Below, in pieces: positions 4,955-9,160 of a DNA stretch of 9,160 bases; within the stretch, counting starts at the first letter, position 1; each line of letters opens with the position of its first letter. Below the pieces are notes generated by a model. It had not been told where the DNA came from and ran no database searches. It saw only the letters and a list, made by a program, of their open reading frames with translations. Source of the DNA: an uncultured Oscillospiraceae bacterium (GTDB taxonomy: Bacteria; Bacillota; Clostridia; Oscillospirales; Oscillospiraceae); the NCBI GenBank assembly GCA_910588365.1, contig CAJUQS010000142.1, positions 1 to 9,160 of the forward strand, in the 5' to 3' direction. The translations under genes were made by a program, and so were the position numbers.

Positions 4955-6373
4955 ATGGCGAATATGTGTCCGAACAAGAACCCCATGCCCCACCAGGACC
5001 CCGTGGTCCGGTCCGGCAATTTTGAAGAGGTCGCCCTTGGCTACACCAGGGAGCAGGCCATTGACGAGGCCCAGCGCTGCCTTAACTGCAAGAACATGCC
5101 CTGCGTCTCCGGCTGCCCGGTGAAGATCCACATCCCCGAGTTCATCGCCAAGGTGGCGGAGGGCGACTTTGAGGCCGCCTACCAGATCATCGCCCAGGAC
5201 AGCGCCCTGCCCGCCGTCTGCGGCCGCGTCTGCCCCCAGGAGACCCAGTGCGAGTCCAAGTGTGTGCGCGGCATCAAGCACGAGAGCGTGGGCATCGGCC
5301 GCCTGGAGCGCTTCGTGGCCGACTGGCACAACGCCAACTCCACGGAGAAGCCGGCGAAGCCCGCCTCCAACGGCCACAAGGTGGCCGTCATCGGCTCCGG
5401 CCCCTCCGGCCTCACCTGCGCCGGCGATCTGGCCCGGAAGGGGTACGAGGTCACCGTCTACGAGGCCCTGCATCTGGCCGGCGGCGTGCTGGTCTACGGC
5501 ATCCCCGAGTTCCGTCTGCCCAAGTCCATCGTCCAGAAGGAAGTGGACGGGCTCAAGGAGCTGGGCGTGAAGATCGAGACCAACGTGGTGGTGGGCCGCT
5601 CCATCACCATTGACGAGCTGATGGAGCAGGAGGGCTTTGAGGCCGTGTTCATCGGCTCCGGCGCCGGCCTGCCCATGTTCATGCACATCCCCGGCGAGAA
5701 CCTGAAGGGCGTGTACTCCGCCAACGAGTTCCTCACCCGGATTAACCTCATGAAGGCCTACAAGGACGGCTCCGACACCCCCATCATGCCCCTCAAGGGC
5801 AAGAAGGTGGCCGTTGTGGGCGGCGGCAACGTGGCCATGGACGCCGCCCGCTGCTCCCGCCGTCTGGGCGCCGAGGTGTACATCATCTACCGCCGCTCCG
5901 AGGCCGAGCTCCCCGCCCGTGCCGAAGAGGTGGAGCACGCCAAGGAGGAGGGCATCATCTTCAAGACCCTCAACAATCCCACCGAGATCCTGGGCTACAA
6001 CAATCCCGAGGACAAGCGGGATCCCAAAAACGGCTCCGTCTGCGGCCTCAAGTGCGTGGAGATGGAGCTGGGCGAGCCCGATGCCTCCGGCCGCCGCCGT
6101 CCCATCGTCAAGGAGGGCAGCGAGTTCGAGATGGAGATGGACTGCGTGATCATGGCCCTGGGCACCAGCCCCAACCCCCTGATCAAGTCCACCACCAAGG
6201 GCCTGGAGATCAACAAGCGGGGCGGCATCATTGTCAACGAGGACGGCCTCACCAGCCGCGAGGCGGTCTACGCCGGCGGCGATGCCGTCACCGGCGCTGC
6301 CACCGTCATCCTGGCCATGGGCGCCGGCAAGACGGCCGCCAGCGCGATTGACGAGTATCTGAACAAGAAGTAA
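4955..6373 (+). CDS. nfnB: NADH-dependent ferredoxin:NADP+ oxidoreductase, subunit B (GltD-like)
   Basis: This 472-residue protein is the large bifurcating subunit of Nfn, homologous to the glutamate synthase small subunit. An N-terminal ferredoxin-like domain carries eight cysteines (C42, C45, C50, C54, C89, C93, C99, C103), enough for two [4Fe-4S] clusters. A FAD-binding GSGPSG (147-152) follows, then an NADPH-binding GGGNVAMDAAR (289-299), and a C-terminal FAD-contact segment YAGGDAVTGAATVILAMGAGK (439-459, conserved core GGDAVTG). The second site binds NADPH, and the flavin here is the bifurcating one in the characterised enzyme. The start ATG 4955 follows GGAGG (4941-4945), which lies inside the end of nfnA, with one base between the genes, so expression is coupled. 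Annotated databases often call it 'NADPH-dependent glutamate synthase'; the absence of a GltB gene and presence of nfnA argue for Nfn. Length is normal and no motif is broken. Confidence 0.93.
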   Translation: MANMCPNKNPMPHQDPVVRSGNFEEVALGYTREQAIDEAQRCLNCKNMPCVSGCPVKIHIPEFIAKVAEGDFEAAYQIIAQDSALPAVCGRVCPQETQCESKCVRGIKHESVGIGRLERFVADWHNANSTEKPAKPASNGHKVAVIGSGPSGLTCAGDLARKGYEVTVYEALHLAGGVLVYGIPEFRLPKSIVQKEVDGLKELGVKIETNVVVGRSITIDELMEQEGFEAVFIGSGAGLPMFMHIPGENLKGVYSANEFLTRINLMKAYKDGSDTPIMPLKGKKVAVVGGGNVAMDAARCSRRLGAEVYIIYRRSEAELPARAEEVEHAKEEGIIFKTLNNPTEILGYNNPEDKRDPKNGSVCGLKCVEMELGEPDASGRRRPIVKEGSEFEMEMDCVIMALGTSPNPLIKSTTKGLEINKRGGIIVNEDGLTSREAVYAGGDAVTGAATVILAMGAGKTAASAIDEYLNKK

Positions 6374-6376
6374 AGG

Positions 6377-6428
6377 CAGACATCCTTTTCTTTGAAAAGA
6401 AAAGGATCAAAAGAAACTTTAATGTCTG
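6377..6428. repeat. Nested palindromic element downstream of nfnB
   Basis: ATCCTTTTCTT (6382-6392) and AAGAAAAGGAT (6397-6407) form a perfect 11-bp stem with a TGAA loop. Flanking sequences CAGACAT (6377-6383) and ATGTCTG (6422-6428) are also perfect inverses, so a 5-bp outer helix can enclose the inner one. The AT-rich block contrasts with its neighbours and lies between the nfnB stop and the terminator. It looks like a small inserted palindromic repeat rather than a terminator; copies elsewhere in the genome are expected but cannot be checked here. Confidence 0.45.
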
Positions 6429-6434
6429 AAAATG

Positions 6435-6473
6435 GCCCCGGCGGCGCTCCTGTGAGTGCCGCCGGGGCTTTTA
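6435..6473 (+). terminator. Strong rho-independent terminator of nfnAB
   Basis: A stem of about 15 bp (GCCCCGGCGGC at 6435-6445 pairing with GCCGCCGGGGC at 6458-6468, plus G-T and CTC/GAG pairs) closes a CTGT tetraloop and is followed by TTTTAT. This is a canonical intrinsic terminator about 60 bases after the nfnB stop. Confidence 0.85.
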
Positions 6474-6480
6474 TAGCCAT

Positions 6481-6518
6481 GTTTTGCGGTTGCCGCCGTT
6501 TATGGCGGCGAGCAAAAC
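6481..6518. repeat. Two-tier inverted repeat between nfnB and the XRE regulator
   Basis: GTTTTGC (6481-6487) pairs with GCAAAAC (6512-6518), and inside it GCCGCC (6492-6497) pairs with GGCGGC (6504-6509), with a 4-by-2 internal loop and a 6-nt apical loop. It has no T-tract on either strand directly after it. It is part of a run of hairpins in the convergent gap, possibly a terminator backup or a dispersed repeat. Confidence 0.35.
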
Positions 6519-6532
6519 GGTTTTACTCAAAT

Positions 6533-6567
6533 ATATTATTTCCAAATTTTAAATTTGGAAATAATAT
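6533..6567 (-). terminator. AT-rich 16-bp perfect palindrome at the 3' end of the XRE regulator
   Basis: ATATTATTTCCAAATT (6533-6548) and AATTTGGAAATAATAT (6552-6567) are perfect inverses with a 3-nt loop. The right arm overlaps the last base of the regulator's TGA stop on the minus strand. Its position suggests a role in 3'-end formation of that minus-strand gene, but its low GC and lack of a separate T-tract make it atypical; an insertion-derived repeat or protein-binding palindrome is equally possible. Confidence 0.4.
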
Positions 6568-7841
6568 CAATGGATAACTGTGTATGAATAAGCGTTGCCG
6601 TTGTACCACTGGACCGTATCCACCACATCTGTGGGTTTCAGCGTACCGTCCTCGTCCAATGCGTAGGGAAGGCCCGGCTTGAAAAGCTCCCGCCCGTAGT
6701 TGTCGATGATCACAGCGGAAACATGAAAGACGTCCCCCGGCCCGGGGGTGACGGACAGGTCCGGCAGGCGGTAGAAGTCGCAGTCCTCGAAGCCGCGGTA
6801 GCTGGATGGCTTCTCGCAGGGCTCCAGCCAGGCCAGCAGCTCCTGGTTGCGGAAAAGGCCAAGGTGGAGCTCTGCAATTTCGGACCGGCCAATGACGGCA
6901 TTGGTCGCGCTGCTGCTGGAGCTGTTCCGGGAGATATAGTCGTATTCGTTCGTCCAGGTCAGCTGGCCGGTTTTATCCAGCCTTTTCCACATGAGAAGGT
7001 GATCCGGACTGGGCCAATACTCCGGCAGGGAGCCGGTATAGAGATAGGTGAAGTTGTCCAGCAGTTGGGTCTCCCGGACCTCGCCGTCGATGAATACAAC
7101 GGAGATGGTGATACTGTCGGTGAGATCACAGGTGAGCTCCGCCGTGAATTCACGGCCCGCCCCCAGTGTGCCGGGGAACTCCACAGGGCCGCTGCCGCAG
7201 TCCAGGAGGAACACCGCCTCCATGCCGTCGGTGTAGGTCTTTGGCACCGCCCGGGCGGAGAAGGTGACGGTATTTTCTGCCAGGCCGGCGGAGATGATGT
7301 CCACATCGCAGCTGGCGGTAAAGGCGTTCTGGCTTTTCAGGATTTCCTCCACCCGGCTGGTGATGCTGCTGATCTGGATGTTGACATCGGAGCTGACGAA
7401 GTTGATGCTGTTTTGCAGGGATCCGTACTCGCTGCGCAATGTTTGCAGTTCGCCGTTTATGCTGTTGATGGTCAGCAGCAGCGTGGCGCCCGTCGCCGCG
7501 GCAACAGCCCAGGGCCAGCGGCGCTTCTTAGCCGGCTGCCGGGCGGCAATGTACCGACCAACGATTTCCTCCACCATCCGAAGCTGCTGCTCCGTCAGCT
7601 CGCCGCTGTCCGACGGCTGGGCGGGTTCTGGGGTGGAAGGCGCTTCCTCCACGCCGAGAAGCCATCCGATGGTCACGCCGAACAGGCGGCTCATGGCGAT
7701 GAGTTTTTCGATCTCCGGCAGGGCGGAACCGCTCTCCCATTTATAGACGGACTGCCGAGAGACGCCCAGCTCCTCCCCCAGGGCTTCCTGGCTCAGGCCG
7801 TTCTCCTTGCGTTTTTCCGCGATGCGCTCGCCAAGGGTCAT
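6567..7841 (-). CDS. Membrane-anchored XRE-family transcriptional regulator with extracytoplasmic domain
   Basis: This 424-residue protein begins with an XRE/Cro-type helix-turn-helix domain (about 4-60; core LSQEALGEELGVSRQSVYKW, 16-35). A Pro/Ser-rich acidic linker (65-80) and a short amphipathic segment follow, then a basic cluster KKRRW (105-109) that marks the cytoplasmic side of a single membrane segment (about 109-125). After it come a predicted coiled coil (about 128-172) and a roughly 250-residue, beta-rich extracytoplasmic region with several cysteines (178, 215, 238, 342, 354) and no domain I recognise. The topology suggests a one-component sensor that reads an envelope or extracellular signal and regulates DNA directly. 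The ATG at 7841 has AAAGGAGGT upstream with 9 bases spacing. It follows the DUF5662 gene on the same strand after a 110-bp gap. Target genes are unknown. The HTH and topology are confident; sensing is inference. Confidence 0.8.
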   Translation of the reverse strand: MTLGERIAEKRKENGLSQEALGEELGVSRQSVYKWESGSALPEIEKLIAMSRLFGVTIGWLLGVEEAPSTPEPAQPSDSGELTEQQLRMVEEIVGRYIAARQPAKKRRWPWAVAAATGATLLLTINSINGELQTLRSEYGSLQNSINFVSSDVNIQISSITSRVEEILKSQNAFTASCDVDIISAGLAENTVTFSARAVPKTYTDGMEAVFLLDCGSGPVEFPGTLGAGREFTAELTCDLTDSITISVVFIDGEVRETQLLDNFTYLYTGSLPEYWPSPDHLLMWKRLDKTGQLTWTNEYDYISRNSSSSSATNAVIGRSEIAELHLGLFRNQELLAWLEPCEKPSSYRGFEDCDFYRLPDLSVTPGPGDVFHVSAVIIDNYGRELFKPGLPYALDEDGTLKPTDVVDTVQWYNGNAYSYTVIH

Positions 7842-7866
7842 TGTGCATCGACCTCCTTTCTCTCCC

Positions 7867-7875
7867 AGTGTAGCA
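7867..7875 (-). promoter_or_regulatory. Possible extended -10 promoter element for the XRE regulator
   Basis: On the minus strand TGCTACACT carries a TGn-extended -10 (TACACT) about 26 bases before the start codon, which overlaps closely with the ribosome site region. No -35 of good quality lies 16-18 bases upstream. A GCTACCA heptamer at 7893-7899 lies in the position of the upstream region. The element is weak evidence for a separate promoter; readthrough from DUF5662 is possible. Confidence 0.25.
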
Positions 7876-7951
7876 GAGAATGTCCCGCCCGGGCTACCAA
7901 CCAGGGCGAAAATTTTGCTAACCGCCGGTTTACATTCCGGAAACTTTCGGG

Positions 7952-8491
7952 TTATCGGACGTTTTTCAGCACTTCCCGGCGGATGTAGGCGATGGTCCGC
8001 TCCTCCCCCTCATCCCGCAGCATGAGAAGCATTTCCTCCAGCAGCGCCTGGGTTTTGGGGTGAATGATGTAGTGATCCAGACTCCTGGCATAGTAGTCCC
8101 AGGGGGAGGCGTCGGTGTATTTCTCCCTCTGGTAGGTCTGGCAGGCCGCCACCCGGTCGCAGAACATCTCCACGACATAGTTGACCGGAATCTCCATGCC
8201 GCCCATGCGGTAATTCAGCTCTGGAGCGTAGTCGATCCAGTACTCCAGATGGTGCTTGTTGCGGCCCTTGTGGTGGAGCCAGGCGGAGGAGTAGCCCACA
8301 TCCAGCCGCTCCATCTCGTTGGGGCTGCGGTCGCCCTGATAGTACTTTGCCCCCACCAGGAATTCAGTGGGGCCGTATTTGCTCAGATCGTGGAGCAGTC
8401 CCTGACGGTACAGTCCCACCCGGAAGCAGTAGTGCATCACACGCAGCTTATGGGCGGTGATGGTCTGAAAATGTCCCAGCCAATTTGCCAT
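7952..8491 (-). CDS. DUF5662 family protein
   Basis: This 179-residue soluble protein shows the features of DUF5662, a family of unknown function common in Clostridia and sometimes misannotated as catalase. Conserved landmarks are HFQTITAHK (7-15), CFRVGLYRQGLLHDLSKY (22-39), YQGDRSPNEMER (51-62), WLHHKGRNKHHLEYW (71-85), EMFCDRVAA (108-116), YTDASP (125-130) and IAYIRREVLK (168-177). The H34-D35 pair with clustered histidines at 73, 74, 80 and 81 and D112 resembles an HD-like metal-binding helical bundle, so hydrolase activity is possible but unproven. The ATG at 8491 has only a G-rich stretch upstream and no clear AGGAGG, but the family's N-terminal HF.TIT motif falls right after it, supporting this start. 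It is followed on the same strand by the XRE regulator. A promoter candidate lies at 8581-8608. Confidence 0.83.
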   Translation of the reverse strand: MANWLGHFQTITAHKLRVMHYCFRVGLYRQGLLHDLSKYGPTEFLVGAKYYQGDRSPNEMERLDVGYSSAWLHHKGRNKHHLEYWIDYAPELNYRMGGMEIPVNYVVEMFCDRVAACQTYQREKYTDASPWDYYARSLDHYIIHPKTQALLEEMLLMLRDEGEERTIAYIRREVLKNVR

Positions 8492-8580
8492 AGCGTTGCC
8501 CCCACAGAAATTGTTTATTGTATGCCGTCCGATACACCGCCGCAGATGCGGTACAAGGAGACGGAAAATTGGTCTTTATC

Positions 8581-8608
8581 AGTGTACCACAAATCACAGA
8601 TAATGCAA
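8581..8608 (-). promoter_or_regulatory. Predicted promoter of the DUF5662 gene
   Basis: On the minus strand TTGCAT (8608-8603) and TACACT (8586-8581) are 16 bases apart; each matches consensus at 4 of 6 positions. The predicted start is near 8574, giving a leader of about 80 nt. A TACAAT at 8522-8517 is an alternative -10 but lacks a -35. Confidence 0.35.
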
Positions 8609-9049
8609 TGGTGCAATCAGGACAGGAACGCCGGCTGCAAGCTTCTGATGTTATGTAAATTTGGCAAACTATAGGGAATATTTTATAGCAAAATATGATA
8701 AAATAGCGGTCAGTTTGGTTAGGTTAAAAAAATATCCGAATATAATATCGGTGTATATTCCCACCACTACCACCGCGCTACCAGCCCCGCATCCGGTGCA
8801 GCCCCTGCAATTCCAGCGTTCATAACGCTACTGATTGACATAAATTATCTGCTTGCTACCAGTTTTAAAAAACACGCTACCAGCCCATTCCTGCGATACC
8901 ACTCAACCCCTTGCGCTGCAGGGCTTCCGCCTCCCCGCCCTCCCCGGGTAAGTGCTTTGGTACAAGCCGTTTTCAGCTGTTTTTCGCAACTTTTTCGGCA
9001 TGTTTCTATCCCGGCTCTCCCCGGCAATTTTAAAGGAGGAAACACCCAC
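8609..9049. other. Long non-coding region upstream of the secreted protein gene, with CTACCA boxes
   Basis: No convincing gene was found in this stretch. It changes from AT-rich (about 8650-8760, with a perfect TATAAT at 8741-8746 but no paired -35) to a pyrimidine-rich, GC-rich 5' leader. CTACCA occurs at 8767-8772, 8778-8783, 8856-8861 and 8877-8882; three of them lie in an identical GCTACCAG, and CGCTACCAGCCC is repeated exactly at 8776 and 8875. A palindrome AGCGTT-CAT-AACGCT lies at 8815-8829. The region is the likely regulatory area of the downstream secreted protein. Confidence 0.45.
8835..8862 (+). promoter_or_regulatory. Predicted promoter of the secreted protein gene
   Basis: A perfect -35 TTGACA (8835-8840) lies 16 bases from TACCAG (8857-8862), with TGC directly before it as an extended -10. 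The -10 is poor (3 of 6), and it is itself part of a GCTACCAG box, so this may be an activator-dependent or operator-covered promoter. The leader would be about 180 nt. Confidence 0.35.
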
Positions 9050-9160
9050 ATGAGAAATCTCAAGAAGATTCTCGCACTGGTGCTGGCACTCGTCATGAGC
9101 CTTTCCCTCATGGCTGTCGCCAGCGCCGACGATGAGCTCAACCTGGGCGACGTCAGCGAA
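9050..9160 (+). CDS. Secreted or surface-layer protein, N-terminal part only
   Basis: The ATG at 9050 follows a strong AAAGGAGGA site (9032-9040) with 9 bases between. The 37 codons present start MRNLKKILALVLALVMSLSL, a textbook Sec signal peptide: positive N-region (residues 2-6), a hydrophobic core (7-22), and a likely signal peptidase site after AVASA (around residue 26), before DDELNLGDVSE. Very similar leader peptides are found on S-layer homology (SLH) domain proteins and other large surface proteins in Oscillospiraceae, but no SLH motif is visible before the window ends, so the product could also be a solute-binding or other exported protein. The long leader and boxes upstream suggest regulated, possibly abundant expression. 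Confidence 0.8.
   Translation, partial: MRNLKKILALVLALVMSLSLMAVASADDELNLGDVSE

Noticed and set aside
3889..5019. A 376-codon minus-strand open frame opposite ogt and nfnA
   Set aside because: It spans two genuine plus-strand genes and a promoter, and its composition is that of an antisense shadow.
4934..5938. A 334-codon minus-strand open frame opposite nfnB
   Set aside because: The translation is low-complexity (Gly, Ala, Val, His, Leu) and is the antisense shadow of a well-conserved GC-rich gene.
6723..7988. A 421-codon plus-strand open frame opposite the XRE regulator
   Set aside because: It has no recognisable motif or ribosome site, and the opposite strand carries a clear HTH gene with a strong ribosome site.
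8060..8674. A 204-codon plus-strand open frame opposite DUF5662
   Set aside because: The minus strand encodes the conserved DUF5662 motifs; the plus frame has no family features.
8767..8883. A CRISPR array or tandem repeat
   Set aside because: The repeated unit is only 6-12 bases, spacing is irregular, and no spacer-repeat architecture exists.

Overview
The window looks like a GC-rich Clostridia chromosome, most probably an Oscillospiraceae relative of the Flavonifractor/Lawsonibacter/Oscillibacter type. The grounds are GC-rich coding sequence with Firmicutes-style AGGAGG ribosome sites, a DUF421-DUF4363 gene pair, NfnAB (ferredoxin-dependent NADPH metabolism of anaerobes), DUF5662, a membrane-anchored XRE regulator, and a C-terminal-edge signal peptide of the kind seen on S-layer/SLH proteins. 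This placement is inference from gene content, not from a database match.

Layout. 1-600 is an AT-richer patch holding a 5'-damaged DUF3267-type putative metallopeptidase. 601-936 holds a minus-strand 24-codon mini-ORF with a strong ribosome site and a terminator-like hairpin, and a hairpin-containing divergent gap. 937-1997 is a translationally coupled pair, DUF421 (YetF-like) membrane protein and DUF4363 protein, closed by a GC hairpin at 2067-2095. 2173-3193 has a predicted promoter, a possibly structured leader and a LacX-type aldose 1-epimerase. 3223-3490 has a remnant of a membrane methyltransferase (ICMT/PEMT type) and a compact folded element, followed by an Ogt-type methylguanine-DNA methyltransferase (3491-3955).

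4016-6473 is the best understood unit: a strong extended -10 promoter with a palindrome at the predicted transcription start, nfnA and nfnB (electron-bifurcating NADH-dependent ferredoxin:NADP+ oxidoreductase), and a strong intrinsic terminator. Three further perfect or near-perfect hairpins crowd 6377-6567. On the minus strand, 8491-6567 carries a DUF5662 protein and then a 424-residue XRE-family regulator with one membrane segment, a coiled coil and a large extracytoplasmic domain. 8492-9049 is a long non-coding region with four CTACCA boxes, one lying over a predicted -10 element, that leads into a signal-peptide-bearing secreted protein cut off by the window end.

Functionally the genes are mostly separate: redox balancing (Nfn), DNA repair (Ogt), sugar anomer interconversion (LacX-like), membrane proteins of unknown role (DUF421/DUF4363), envelope sensing (XRE-TM) and a surface protein. 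No CRISPR array, tRNA, rRNA, transposase or phage gene was seen. The most interesting unexplained material is the hairpin cluster downstream of nfnB, the folded element before ogt, the CTACCA boxes, and the membrane-anchored regulator.
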